This document shows positions 44,161 through 52,957 of a stretch of DNA of 64,000 nt, piece by piece (position 1 is the first letter of the stretch; every line of letters begins with the position of its first letter). Location of the stretch: assembly GCA_017643645.1 (NCBI GenBank), contig JAEPNB010000004.1, positions 1 to 64,000 on the forward strand, in the 5' to 3' direction. The notes under the pieces are model-generated. The model was not told where the DNA came from. It did no database searches and worked only from the letters and a program-made list of their open reading frames with translations. The position numbers and the translations under genes were made by a program. The DNA comes from Balneola sp. Its GTDB lineage: Bacteria; Bacteroidota; Rhodothermia; Balneolales; Balneolaceae.

Positions 44161-44481
44161 TTATGCTTCAGGAACAGGTCCACGGTACATTGGAATATCT
44201 ACTTTTTCTTTGCTGGAAGAAATAGCACCGTGTTCATCTTCAAACTTCTTAACATTATCCTGTAGCGCATTTGCCAACCTCTTGGCATGATCAGGTGTTA
44301 AGATCATTCTTTTTACTACTTTTGCTTTTGGAACACCCGGCATAACTGCGATAAAATCTAAAATAAACTCTGATGGAGAATGAGTGATCATTACGAGATT
44401 TGAATATGTTCCGGTAGCCTCATCTTCTTTGAGTTCTATCTCCATTTGTCCCGGGTTCATCGTTTGGTTCTGTTCAGCCAT
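44161..44481 (-). CDS. DUF3467 protein
   Basis: This 106-residue cytoplasmic protein fits DUF3467: IELKEDEATGTYSNLVMITH near residue 14, HSPSEFILDFIAVMPGVPKA, KVVKRMILTPDHAKRLANAL and DNVKKFEDEHG. The family is common in Bacteroidota and has unknown function. The gene lies 6 bp after the cystathionine beta-synthase gene, so they are probably co-transcribed. Its stop codon touches that of the convergent permease, leaving no terminator between them. Confidence 0.9.
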   Translation of the reverse strand: MAEQNQTMNPGQMEIELKEDEATGTYSNLVMITHSPSEFILDFIAVMPGVPKAKVVKRMILTPDHAKRLANALQDNVKKFEDEHGAISSSKEKVDIPMYRGPVPEA

Positions 44482-44487
44482 AATAGT

Positions 44488-45471
44488 TTAATCTAAAAAT
44501 CCTTGTTTATTCATCCATTCATCGTTGTAAATCTTACCAATGTAACGGGTTCCACTATCAGGAAGTATAATTACCATAACATCGTTCGATCCTAACGGAT
44601 ATTCTTTTGCATAATCCAGTGCTCCTTTTACAGCGGAACCACAGGACCAACCTACAAATAAACCCTCTTCTTTTGACAAACGTCTGGTCATTAATGCAGA
44701 ATCTTTATCGTTCACTTGAATAACTTCGTCCACATACTCGAAGTTTATCGCTTCAGGAATAATATCTTCACCAATTCCTTCCGTCATATAGGGTTTGATC
44801 TCATTTTCATCAAATACACCGGTTTCAAAATACTTTTTATAAACAGACCCTACACTGTCGATACCGATAATCTTAATATCCGGGTTTTTCTCTTTCAAAA
44901 ATTTTGCAGTTCCTGAAATAGTACCACCGGTTCCCATTCCGGCTACAAAGTGAGTGATCTTTCCTTCGGTTTGCTCCCAAAGTTCGGGTCCGGTGCTCTC
45001 GTAATGCGCTTGAGTGTTACTCAGGTTATCATACTGATTCGGATAATAAGAATTAGGTGTTTCTTCACTTAAGCGCTTAGAAGTTGAGTAATAACTATCC
45101 GGATGATCTGCATCCACATTAGTTGGGCATACAATAACTTCCGCACCCAGCGCTTTTAAAATATCTACCTTCGACTGGCTTTGCTTATCCGTTGTAGTGA
45201 ATATACATTTATACCCTCTTTGGATGGCAACAAGTGCCAAACCCATTCCTGTATTTCCTGAAGTTCCTTCAATAATAGTTCCACCGGGTTTTATCAATCC
45301 TTTTGCTTCAGCATCATCAATCATCTTTATAGCAATTCGATCTTTAATGCTCTGTCCGGGATTGAAATACTCTACTTTCGCCAACACCGTTCCGGGAACG
45401 TCTTTAGCTATTTTTTGAAGTTTTACCAGTGGAGTATTTCCTACTGCTTCAATTACTGAGTTGTAATACAT
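44488..45471 (-). CDS. Cystathionine beta-synthase-like PLP enzyme (catalytic core only)
   Basis: A 327-residue fold-type II PLP enzyme. The PLP lysine is in GQSIKDRIAI near residue 43; GTSGNTGMGLAL binds the cofactor phosphate region and GMGTGGTISG binds phosphate. The segment YDNLSNTQAHYESTGPELW and the ending LPDSGTRYIGKIYNDEWMNK agree better with cystathionine beta-synthase than with cysteine synthase CysK. The regulatory C-terminal CBS pair is absent. The likely reaction is serine plus homocysteine to cystathionine, with O-acetylserine sulfhydrylase as the alternative. No cystathionine lyase gene is adjacent. Confidence 0.85.
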   Translation of the reverse strand: MYYNSVIEAVGNTPLVKLQKIAKDVPGTVLAKVEYFNPGQSIKDRIAIKMIDDAEAKGLIKPGGTIIEGTSGNTGMGLALVAIQRGYKCIFTTTDKQSQSKVDILKALGAEVIVCPTNVDADHPDSYYSTSKRLSEETPNSYYPNQYDNLSNTQAHYESTGPELWEQTEGKITHFVAGMGTGGTISGTAKFLKEKNPDIKIIGIDSVGSVYKKYFETGVFDENEIKPYMTEGIGEDIIPEAINFEYVDEVIQVNDKDSALMTRRLSKEEGLFVGWSCGSAVKGALDYAKEYPLGSNDVMVIILPDSGTRYIGKIYNDEWMNKQGFLD

Positions 45472-45547
45472 TCGTTTCTTTCAGATTATTTATTCCCTTA
45501 AAGCTAAGGAATATTAGGGAGTGAAATGAACAGATGATTAGATTTTA

Positions 45548-45885
45548 TTACAATCCCTTTCCGAAAGACAAACCACCAGTGATGAAAAACTCATTATGTC
45601 TTATTGAGTAACCGGGAGAAAAGAAAAATCTGACCATCCCGTCTCCTCTTTGAAGATTTTACCTCGGAAAACCATGGCTTGGATCTACCCAAACATCGGA
45701 AAAGTAAAGCCCTTGAACCCCAAATATCCATCAGAATTCATGTATGAGATTCCCATTCTTAAAACAGCGGGTCTTGTTGTTATTCGTTCAAAATTTAAAG
45801 AATATAATCCACCATGGCCTAAAAGTTCGAATTGAAGTACATGCAGAGGTTTTAGGGTACGTTCTGAGTTATCCTGAGAATGCAC
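45548..45885 (-). pseudogene. Decayed outer-membrane-type protein
   Basis: Two pieces in different minus-strand frames read like one small outer-membrane protein common in Bacteroidota. The first (45685-45885) contains LQFELLGHGGLYSLNFERIT and RMGISYMNSDGYLGFKGFTF. The second (45548-45637, 29 residues, continuing upstream to an in-frame stop) reads MVRFFFSPGYSIRHNEFFIT then GGLSFGKGL with a proper stop. The middle of the expected protein is missing and no signal-peptide start is in frame; a hydrophobic VLFLSLIFAV stretch lies just upstream in another frame. It therefore looks deleted and frameshifted. The 543-bp gap between the neighbours holds nothing else clear. Confidence 0.6.
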
Positions 45886-46014
45886 TTTACAGCAAAAATT
45901 AAGCTTAGAAATAAAACTGATCTCTAAATCTTTATAGATTATATAAACTGAGATTATGATTTATAATAGCTCAATAATTCCATACTTTTAAAAAAACTTA
46001 AAATTCATTCTAAG

Positions 46015-46290
46015 ATGTTCATCGACCAGAAAAAACCTAAAGACTTTGATTGTGGCTATAACCTCGATCTGATGATTGCAGCCCTTCCCCGTATTAAAGA
46101 CGAACAGGAACGTATCAAATATGCTAAACGAGCTGTTGGTTTAATAAAACAAAGCCATCCTACCTGGGTTGATGAAAATGGTAAAAGTGAAGCTGCCTGG
46201 GAGTATTTTTTTGAACTAGCCGAGTATGATCTCAATGAAATAGGCATTAAAAGTCCATTCGCTTCCGGTGAAGATGATGATGCTCAATAG
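46015..46290 (+). CDS. Conserved hypothetical protein, DUF4290-like
   Basis: The 91-residue acidic protein is probably cytoplasmic, with helices IAALPRIKDEQERIKYAKRA and AWEYFFELAEYDLNEIGI. The pattern YNLDLMIAAL...RIKYAKRAV...P resembles the N-terminal part of DUF4290 proteins of Bacteroidota, but it is much shorter than usual for that family. It ends in an acidic GEDDDAQ tail. It lies 116 bp upstream of menF, same strand, and may be transcribed separately. Reality of the gene is supported by codon use and a clean start; function is unknown. Confidence 0.65.
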   Translation: MFIDQKKPKDFDCGYNLDLMIAALPRIKDEQERIKYAKRAVGLIKQSHPTWVDENGKSEAAWEYFFELAEYDLNEIGIKSPFASGEDDDAQ

Positions 46291-46406
46291 TTTATATTCC
46301 TGTACTTAACTTTCTTACTGATTTAGTACACTAGTTTTTCTTGGGAATTGGCTTATCTATTCTTATTTTCAATTTAAATTGAAAGTTAATTACTGATAAG
46401 GCTTTT

Positions 46407-47876
46407 ATGCCTCAAAATCGCTTGCAAAATCATTCTTTGACCTCCTTATTTGATTATCAGATAAGTAAGCAGGAACTTTCAGCACAGATTACTACTGCTA
46501 TTAATTTATTCAGGAAGGGATCCAAAAAATACTTTTCTCTTTGTTTCCCAATTCAAAAAGTAGATGCTTTAGCTGTATTAGAACAAAATCCTGAAAAAGG
46601 CGCTTTTGAATATTATTGGGAGAAACCTTCTGAAGAATTTTCTATTGCAGCTGCCGGTGAACTGGCAAGAATCCGAACAACCGGTAATGCGAGATTTAAA
46701 GATGCTTCCTATTCAGGTAAGCAATTGATCAATGAGATTTTTTATTACTCAAAGCTGTCTCATTCAAAAACAGCTCCCCATTTATTCGGAGGGTTTTCTT
46801 TCCATGATCACAATGTGAGTAAAGACTGGTCTGAATTTGGGGCAGCTTCGTTTACATTGCCTGAATGGTCTGTTATTGTTGATGGTTCACTTTGTCTGCT
46901 TACGATTACATTTAAACTGAATACAGATGATACCATCCAAAGTATAGTACACAACATTTATAAAAGACTTGATTATTTGAATGAATTATGTTCTTCAGAT
47001 ACCTACGAAACAGGATCTGAATTTCTAAATAATCAACCAATTACATTACCTGATACTGACTCCAAAGAATTTTTTAGCTGGAAGTTTGCCATTGAAAACG
47101 CTACCGGTCACATTGATCAAAAAAGGTATGAGAAAATTGTACTTGCAAGAAAATTGAACATCAAAACCGATAATTCAGTTTCTGACACACATATTCTGAA
47201 TCGTCTCAGACACCAGTATCCTGACTGTTACTCCTTTCTAATCCGTCAAAGTGAAAAAGCAAGTTTTATAGGTTGTACTCCCGAAAGACTAGCTTCCTTC
47301 AATAAAGATTATATTCTTACAGAAGGATTAGCCGGCAGCACTCCAAGAGGGAAAACTGCCTCTGAAGATGTACAACTGGAAAATGAATTACTGAAAAGTA
47401 AAAAAGACCGGAACGAACACGAATTTGTAATCAATGCAATTTTCAAAAACCTGAAATCTTATTCCGATTCCTTGCATATACCGGAACTTCCCTCCATCAA
47501 GAAACTCACAAATGTTCAGCACTTATACACTCCTATAAGAGCTCATATTAAAGAAGGTGTATCCAAAACAGAAGTCTTAAAAAACCTGCATCCAACACCT
47601 GCTGTTGGTGGTTATCCCAGAGAACAAGCAGTTCCGTACATCTCCCGGTTTGAAGATTTTGATCGTGGTTGGTATGCTGCTCCGGTTGGCTGGATAAACG
47701 CAAATGGAGACGGGGAATTCGTTGTTGCAATAAGAAGCGGGTTAATTAAAAAAGATGAAGTGAATTTTTATGCGGGATGTGGTATTGTTAAAGGCTCTGA
47801 TCCCTTAAAAGAATGGGAAGAGACCAATCTTAAATTTATCCCAATGCTTTCAGCACTTGAATATGCAAGAAAATGA
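46407..47876 (+). CDS. menF: Isochorismate synthase
   Basis: A 489-residue chorismate-binding enzyme making isochorismate from chorismate, the entry to menaquinone. Core motifs are YEKIVLARKLNIK near residue 240, SFLIRQSEKASFIGCTPERL, LTEGLAGSTPRGKT, KDRNEHEFVINAI, LHPTPAVGGYPREQA and FYAGCGIVKGSDPLKEWEET. The N-terminal 230 residues are variable, as usual. It is the first gene of an operon: menD begins 14 bp before its stop. There is no N-terminal glutamine amidotransferase partner, as expected for isochorismate rather than anthranilate synthases. Confidence 0.93.
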   Translation: MPQNRLQNHSLTSLFDYQISKQELSAQITTAINLFRKGSKKYFSLCFPIQKVDALAVLEQNPEKGAFEYYWEKPSEEFSIAAAGELARIRTTGNARFKDASYSGKQLINEIFYYSKLSHSKTAPHLFGGFSFHDHNVSKDWSEFGAASFTLPEWSVIVDGSLCLLTITFKLNTDDTIQSIVHNIYKRLDYLNELCSSDTYETGSEFLNNQPITLPDTDSKEFFSWKFAIENATGHIDQKRYEKIVLARKLNIKTDNSVSDTHILNRLRHQYPDCYSFLIRQSEKASFIGCTPERLASFNKDYILTEGLAGSTPRGKTASEDVQLENELLKSKKDRNEHEFVINAIFKNLKSYSDSLHIPELPSIKKLTNVQHLYTPIRAHIKEGVSKTEVLKNLHPTPAVGGYPREQAVPYISRFEDFDRGWYAAPVGWINANGDGEFVVAIRSGLIKKDEVNFYAGCGIVKGSDPLKEWEETNLKFIPMLSALEYARK

Positions 47877-49584
47877 TCCTCAAAATTTAGCCTTTTATTG
47901 GAGCACTCTCTTTGTCCGTTCTCTGTTTATAGAAGGAGTCAGAAATGTAGTTATTTCCCCCGGATCAAGATCTACTCCCCTTACTTTAGCTTTTTCTTCA
48001 CATCCCGGAATTAACAAGACAATAGCAGTTGATGAAAGATCTGCTTCGTTTTTAGCATTAGGACAAGCTAAAGCTTCGGGTATTCCCAGTGTTTTGGTTT
48101 GCACATCAGGAACCGCATTGGCGAATTATAGTCCTGCAGTTCATGAAGCTACCAACTCAGGTACTCCTATGATCATAGCCAGTGCTGATCGTCCACCTCA
48201 CTTACGAGGTTTGGGATCTTCACAAACTATCGATCAAATTAAGATCTTTGGTACTCAACCTGTTTTCTTTCATGAGATTGGTGAACCAAAAACAGAAATA
48301 AATAGCCAAAAAAGAGTTGAAGTTTTGGCACGACAAGCTGTTCAATGTGCTACTGAATTTACAGGTGTTTCACATATCAATTTCTCGTTTGATAAACCTT
48401 TTGAGCCTGAAGCTGATTTTTTAAAACTTATTGAAAAGGAAAATCTTAATCATTCCAAACGAGCTCAAACAGATTATTCTCAAACTCTCGAAAAAACTGC
48501 TTTAGGAGAAAAGTTCTGGTCTCAACTTATATCAGCTGAAAAACCTTTAATAATTGTTGGCCCCAAAACCTGCAGAACTGAGCTTGGATTTATCACCCCT
48601 CTTGCTCGTGCTATTTCAGCTCCTGTAATTGCAGAACCGGGTTCTAACATTCCTAACTCAAAACATATTATTTCAGGATACTCCGGTTTTTTAAAAGATC
48701 CTGAATTCAGAGATCAACTTAAACCAGACCTCATAATTCGGGCAGGATCATTTCCCATTTCCAAAGGCGTTCAGGAATTACTTTCTGAATGTGATGATAT
48801 TCATCAAATCAGCTTTGCAAGTATCAGGATTCCAACTGATGGAGATACTCCACCTGACAGAACCATCCATTTAAAAAGCCCTCTTTCTATTCCTGATATT
48901 AATGGAAACGCGTCTCCTAAATGGCTTAAAGAATGGAAAAAGGTCTCAAAAAAATATTCTTCTTTTTTGGTAGACAACATACTTCCCTCGACTCCACTTA
49001 CAGATGGATTCATTTTTAAGGAAGCCGGTGATCTGATACCCAAGAAGAGTTTTGTTATGCTTTCGAACTCATTTCCTGTTCGGGATCTGGCTTTATTTAC
49101 CGACTTTTCAGGACATGAAATTTATGTAAACCGAGGTGCTGCCGGAATTGACGGCATTATTTCTACAACGGCAGGATTAAGTAGTGTTTTGAAAAAGACA
49201 GGAGTTCTGTTTATCGGCGATATTGCTTTTCTGCATGATATTAATGCTCTGTTACTCGCAAGAAATATTGATGAGCCTCTGATCATTGTTGTGCTGAATA
49301 ACGGAGGAGGTACTATTTTTCGAATGTTACCCGTGTATAAATTCAAGAAGAAACATAATCAGCTTTTTGAGACACCTCAGGATGTTAGGATCGTTTCTTT
49401 GTGCAGAGGATTTAATGTGGATCATACTCTTGTATCAAAGCCCGAACAATTTTCCAGCGCTTTTGAAAGCTATATTGATAAACCCGGAGTTCATGTAATT
49501 GAATGTATAACTGATGCTGATGATTCCATGATTGAACGCCACAAGCTTTGGAATTTCTCTTTATCTTCTCAGAATGAAGATTAA
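47863..49584 (+). CDS. menD: SEPHCHC synthase (MenD)
   Basis: The 573-residue thiamine-diphosphate enzyme condenses 2-oxoglutarate with isochorismate. I use the ATG at 47863 (MQENDPQN); a TTG two codons upstream is also open. Landmarks are VISPGSRSTPLTLAFSSHPG near residue 32, DERSASFLALGQAKASG, VCTSGTALANYSPAV, ASADRPPHLRGLGSSQTIDQ, NRGAAGIDGIISTTAGL and LFIGDIAFLHDINALL with VVLNNGGGTIF for the ThDP site. Complete and normal in length. It overlaps menF by 14 bp and menH by 11 bp. Confidence 0.95.
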   Translation: MQENDPQNLAFYWSTLFVRSLFIEGVRNVVISPGSRSTPLTLAFSSHPGINKTIAVDERSASFLALGQAKASGIPSVLVCTSGTALANYSPAVHEATNSGTPMIIASADRPPHLRGLGSSQTIDQIKIFGTQPVFFHEIGEPKTEINSQKRVEVLARQAVQCATEFTGVSHINFSFDKPFEPEADFLKLIEKENLNHSKRAQTDYSQTLEKTALGEKFWSQLISAEKPLIIVGPKTCRTELGFITPLARAISAPVIAEPGSNIPNSKHIISGYSGFLKDPEFRDQLKPDLIIRAGSFPISKGVQELLSECDDIHQISFASIRIPTDGDTPPDRTIHLKSPLSIPDINGNASPKWLKEWKKVSKKYSSFLVDNILPSTPLTDGFIFKEAGDLIPKKSFVMLSNSFPVRDLALFTDFSGHEIYVNRGAAGIDGIISTTAGLSSVLKKTGVLFIGDIAFLHDINALLLARNIDEPLIIVVLNNGGGTIFRMLPVYKFKKKHNQLFETPQDVRIVSLCRGFNVDHTLVSKPEQFSSAFESYIDKPGVHVIECITDADDSMIERHKLWNFSLSSQNED

Positions 49585-50395
49585 GATCAGAGGAATTCAA
49601 TACCACTACGAAATTCATCAGAACAAAGAACAACTACCTTTTTTAGTTCTTTTGCACGGCTTTATGGGTAGCCAAACATCATTCCGGGAACTGGTTCATT
49701 CTCTTTCTGAATTTTGCAATCCAATTACCATTGATCTGTTAGGACATGGAGAATCAGAAGGCTCTGAAATGCACTATCGGTTTGCATCAAAAGAACAATC
49801 AGCTGATCTGATCAAACTAATTTCCGAACAATTTCAATATCCTCTCTTCCTTTACGGGTACAGCATGGGCGGAAGACTGGCATTGCAAGTTGCTTTACAG
49901 CGCACCGACCTGATACAAGGTTTGATACTTGAAAGCACTACTTTTGGAATTGAGAATGAACAAGAGCGCCAGGCCAGACAAGCTTTAGATGGGCAACGTG
50001 CTGATTCAATAATGGGAAATTTCAATCAATTCCTTGAGGAATGGAAAAAGCTCCCAATTTTTGAATCGGAGCTATTAACTGAACGAATGAGAAATGAAAT
50101 AGAGGAGATCCAAAAAAGACAAGATCCTATATCTATGAGTAATTCTCTACTGGGTTTCGGAACCGGTAGTATGCCATGCGTTAAAGAATATCTCAACATC
50201 TTATCAATGCCTGTGAAATTGCTTGCCGGAGCCAAGGATCAAAAATTCGTTAACGTTATGAGTTCAATGCAAACTCGGATCAAGCCGGCTTCTCTGAAGA
50301 TTTTTGAAAAAGCGAATCATAGAGTACATTTAGAACAACCGGAAGCTGTTGTTCAGACAATTAAAAAATTTATACAAACCAATACGCTCAAATGA
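49574..50395 (+). CDS. menH: SHCHC synthase, alpha/beta hydrolase (MenH)
   Basis: I begin this 273-residue protein at ATG 49574 (MKIKIRG), because the upstream part of the open frame only shadows menD. It is an alpha/beta hydrolase-fold protein: FLVLLHGFMGSQTSF, IDLLGHGESEG, the nucleophile elbow YGYSMGGRLAL, the Asp in LAGAKDQKF and the His in FEKANHRVHLEQPE. MenH eliminates pyruvate from SEPHCHC. It overlaps menD by 11 bp and menB by 4 bp. The men context makes the MenH call much stronger than the fold alone. Confidence 0.92.
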   Translation: MKIKIRGIQYHYEIHQNKEQLPFLVLLHGFMGSQTSFRELVHSLSEFCNPITIDLLGHGESEGSEMHYRFASKEQSADLIKLISEQFQYPLFLYGYSMGGRLALQVALQRTDLIQGLILESTTFGIENEQERQARQALDGQRADSIMGNFNQFLEEWKKLPIFESELLTERMRNEIEEIQKRQDPISMSNSLLGFGTGSMPCVKEYLNILSMPVKLLAGAKDQKFVNVMSSMQTRIKPASLKIFEKANHRVHLEQPEAVVQTIKKFIQTNTLK

Positions 50396-51228
50396 ACTGG
50401 AATACAGTAAAAGAATACGAAGATATTACTTACAGAAAGCTTAATGGAGTTGCCAGAATTGCTTTCAACAGACCTGATGTTAGAAATGCTTTTCGTCCTA
50501 AAACTCTATTTGAGATGTATGAAGCATTTTCTGATGCAAAAGAGGACAATGACATTGGCGTGGTTTTACTAAGTGCAGAAGGCCCTTCTTCCAAAGACGG
50601 AAAATATTCATTTTGTTCCGGTGGAGATCAAAGAGTACGTTCAAAAACCGGATATCAGGCAGGTGATGGTATTAACCGTTTAAATGTTTTGGAACTACAA
50701 AGATTGATTCGTTTTATGCCAAAAGTAGTGATCGCAGTTGTTCCGGGTTGGGCAGTTGGTGGTGGTCATAGTTTACATGTTACCTGCGATTTGACCTTAG
50801 CTAGTAAGGAACACGCTATTTTTAAGCAAACAGATGCAGATGTTGCAAGCTTTGATGGTGGATTCGGCTCTGCCCTTCTAGCCAGACAGGTTGGACAAAA
50901 ACGAGCTCGTGAGATTTTTTTTCTGGGAAGAAATTACAATGCTCAGGAAGCTTTTGATATGGGAATGGTAAACGCAGTAGTTCCCCATGATGATCTGGAA
51001 GCAACTGCATATGAATGGGCACAGGAAATTTTAGGTAAAAGCCCCACTGCTATTAAAATGATTAAATATGCTTTCAATCTTATTGATGACGGCTTAGTTG
51101 GGCAACAGATCTTTGCAGGAGAAGCTACCAGATTGGCCTACATGACCGACGAAGCTGAAGAAGGAAAGAATGCCTTCCTTGAAAAGCGTAAGCCGAACTG
51201 GGATAAATTTGACAGAAATCCATCATGA
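50392..51228 (+). CDS. menB: 1,4-Dihydroxy-2-naphthoyl-CoA synthase
   Basis: The 278-residue crotonase-superfamily enzyme closes the naphthoquinone ring. Motifs are ITYRKLNGVARIAFNRPDVR, NAFRPKTLFEMYEAFSDA, YSFCSGGDQRVR, AVVPGWAVGGGHSLHVTCDL (oxyanion hole), DADVASFDGGFGSALLARQV with the MenB-specific Asp, and a C-terminal AEEGKNAFLEKRKPNW. The length is normal. It begins within menH by an ATGA overlap and ends in another ATGA overlap with an unknown membrane gene. menC, menE and menA are not in the window. Confidence 0.95.
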   Translation: MNWNTVKEYEDITYRKLNGVARIAFNRPDVRNAFRPKTLFEMYEAFSDAKEDNDIGVVLLSAEGPSSKDGKYSFCSGGDQRVRSKTGYQAGDGINRLNVLELQRLIRFMPKVVIAVVPGWAVGGGHSLHVTCDLTLASKEHAIFKQTDADVASFDGGFGSALLARQVGQKRAREIFFLGRNYNAQEAFDMGMVNAVVPHDDLEATAYEWAQEILGKSPTAIKMIKYAFNLIDDGLVGQQIFAGEATRLAYMTDEAEEGKNAFLEKRKPNWDKFDRNPS

Positions 51229-51734
51229 ATCACCCTAATCAAGACACAACTATAGGGGGCTATTTTAAAGCCGGAAAGATTCTGTTCGGGGCTTTTATCT
51301 TTGGAGTTATCAATTTCGGGATTGTTATTGCTGTACTCTTTTTTTTGGAAGTTCTTCCGCTCGTTGTGTTCGCACCGGAGCTTTTGATTTACTTTATTGC
51401 CGGGAGTATCATTTTCTTCCTTCTTATGACTTATCTGGGTTCTTTAATTTTCAATAAGAAAATTACCAAGGTTAAAAGCAGTAAGGATTTTGCTCAAAAA
51501 CTTTCTGTCTACAGAGAAGGTAAATTAATTCAGGCGGTCACTTTAGAAGCAGCCGCTTTATTAGCTATGGTTTTCGTAATGCTTAATACACACATTATTT
51601 TTGTAGTTATAGCAGTGCTCAGTCTTTTACAAATGATCAGAGTTTTTCCTAAAAAATCAGAAATGATCGAAGTTTTAGACCTCTCTTATTCTGAACAACA
51701 AAAACTGAATAACCCGGAGCACGATCTCAGATAG
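51225..51734 (+). CDS. Four-helix membrane protein at the end of the men operon
   Basis: This 169-residue protein has hydrophobic segments at about 18-45, 50-75, 103-121 and 122-138. Between helices 2 and 3 lies a basic loop (NKKITKVKSSKDFAQKLSVY), and the tail is hydrophilic. I do not recognise the family. Because its ATG overlaps the menB stop as ATGA, it is translationally coupled to the menaquinone genes. It could be an accessory of quinone synthesis or simply a passenger. It ends one base from the convergent neighbour's stop codon. Confidence 0.75.
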   Translation: MNHPNQDTTIGGYFKAGKILFGAFIFGVINFGIVIAVLFFLEVLPLVVFAPELLIYFIAGSIIFFLLMTYLGSLIFNKKITKVKSSKDFAQKLSVYREGKLIQAVTLEAAALLAMVFVMLNTHIIFVVIAVLSLLQMIRVFPKKSEMIEVLDLSYSEQQKLNNPEHDLR

Positions 51735-51735
51735 T

Positions 51736-52593
51736 TTACAGCTCCAGCTTGTAAATTTCCCCACTTTCCTCGACGATCATAACCGTTTCAGAATCAATAA
51801 AAGTAACACTTTCCACCTGGTCTGCTTCAAACTCATAACGTAAAATTTCTCCATCAAACATATCCTCAGTTTCATCATCATTGAAGATCCATAAAGACTT
51901 ATAAGTGAGTACAGCAAGCTTACCAAAAGCATACTCAGCCGCTGTAACCTCATCATCAAAATCTATTTTTTGTACCAACTGAAATTCATTATTAGCCTCA
52001 GAATTCAGCTTTGAAAGTTTAAATAATTTTGTCTCACGTCCTCTGAATCTTTTCGTAAGCGCAAATAATTCTCCTTTTTTCCAGAAAACAGCTTCCACAT
52101 CCATAGAGTAGTTCATAAACTTATACAAGAATCCTTTCGGTTTTTGATAAGAAATTTCGAATACTTCGTAATCCTCAGTTGATTCATCAGTTGTTGATGG
52201 GGCTTTTACCTTGATGATGGATTGATCAGACCTGCAGCTACAATTGTTACCAACATCTGCAATAAAAATATTCCCACTTTCATCGATCGCAACGTCTTCC
52301 CAATCTCTGTTTTTGATGCCTTTGACTTCCAACCCTTTTGAATCCTTATCCGGAAGTACTTCCCCTTTGTTATTTATGGCATATATTCGGTTTTTGGTTC
52401 CCGAATCTCCATGAACCCAATAAACATCCTTAAATCTTGAATCTTTAACTATTCCAGATACTTCATCCCGCGCCGGTTCATCAATACGTTTAAACTTTTC
52501 GAGATCTACTTTTTTCGTTGACTGAGAATGAGAATCTGAGTTAAAGCCAAAACTCAACGTTAAGAATAAAAATAAAACAGTTCTGAAATTCAT
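51736..52593 (-). CDS. Exported SdiA-regulated-like propeller protein
   Basis: A 285-residue protein with a signal peptide ending near residue 23 (SDSHSQ). Blade-like segments follow: DEVSGIVKDSRFKDVYWVHG with DSGTKNRIYAIN, NRDWEDVAIDESGNIFIADV followed by GNNCSCRSDQ, YSMDVEAVFWKKGELFALTK and VESVTFIDSETVMIVEE. The SGI..DVYWVHGDSG and DWEDVA..D..GN motifs are common in secreted propellers of this phylum (SdiA-regulated/esterase-like group), with no known reaction. Three closely spaced cysteine-flanking residues (CSC) near 122 are unusual. It is transcribed alone. Confidence 0.7.
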   Translation of the reverse strand: MNFRTVLFLFLTLSFGFNSDSHSQSTKKVDLEKFKRIDEPARDEVSGIVKDSRFKDVYWVHGDSGTKNRIYAINNKGEVLPDKDSKGLEVKGIKNRDWEDVAIDESGNIFIADVGNNCSCRSDQSIIKVKAPSTTDESTEDYEVFEISYQKPKGFLYKFMNYSMDVEAVFWKKGELFALTKRFRGRETKLFKLSKLNSEANNEFQLVQKIDFDDEVTAAEYAFGKLAVLTYKSLWIFNDDETEDMFDGEILRYEFEADQVESVTFIDSETVMIVEESGEIYKLEL

Positions 52594-52639
52594 TTAGTAG
52601 ATTCGTTTACCCGTTAATATGATTTTTTTAGGATTGAAG

Positions 52640-52918
52640 ATGAAAATACAACACGAAGAAACTGAAACAAAAGGCTCATTTTATATTTTAGTAGACGATG
52701 AAAGAGTAGCAGAACTAACGTATTCTAAAGCAGGTACCGATAAAATTATTCTGGATCACACTGAGGTTTCTGATAAACACCGTGGTGAAAGCCTGGGAAA
52801 GAAACTTGTGTATCATTCTGTTGATTTTGCCCGAAAACATAACCTTAAAATTCTACCTCTGTGCCCCTTTGCAAGAGCTGTATTTTCAAAAAATAAAGAC
52901 ATTTGGGATGTAACATAA
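52640..52918 (+). CDS. Small GNAT-like N-acetyltransferase (YjdJ type)
   Basis: I start this 92-residue protein at ATG 52640 (MKIQHEE), seven codons inside a longer open frame, because homologues begin there and GGATTGAAG precedes it. It contains FYILVDDERVAELTYSKAGT, ILDHTEVSDKHRGESLGKKL (the acetyl-CoA loop R-G-x-x-G-K) and ILPLCPFARAVFSKN. This is the minimal GNAT-like domain family of unknown substrate, which often has the conserved Cys seen in LCPFA. The stop codon lies within the terminator of the convergent gene. Confidence 0.9.
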   Translation: MKIQHEETETKGSFYILVDDERVAELTYSKAGTDKIILDHTEVSDKHRGESLGKKLVYHSVDFARKHNLKILPLCPFARAVFSKNKDIWDVT

Positions 52919-52949
52919 AAAAGGAGCTGTTGTTTATTACAGCCCCTTT
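52916..52949 (-). terminator. Terminator of the 52958-53554 gene
   Basis: AAAGGAGCTGT (52920-52930) pairs with ACAGCCCCTTT (52939-52949) with one mismatch. On the minus strand the stem is followed by seven T. It also overlaps the acetyltransferase stop codon. Confidence 0.8.
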
Positions 52950-52957
52950 CCTGCTAC

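Noticed and set aside
44488-45471. CysK cysteine synthase
   Set aside because: The HYESTGPELW segment and the LPDSGTRYIGKIYNDEWM ending fit cystathionine beta-synthase better; CysK remains an alternative.
52619-52639. Upstream ATG for the small acetyltransferase
   Set aside because: Family members begin at the MKIQHEE position, and the better ribosome-binding sequence lies before ATG 52640.
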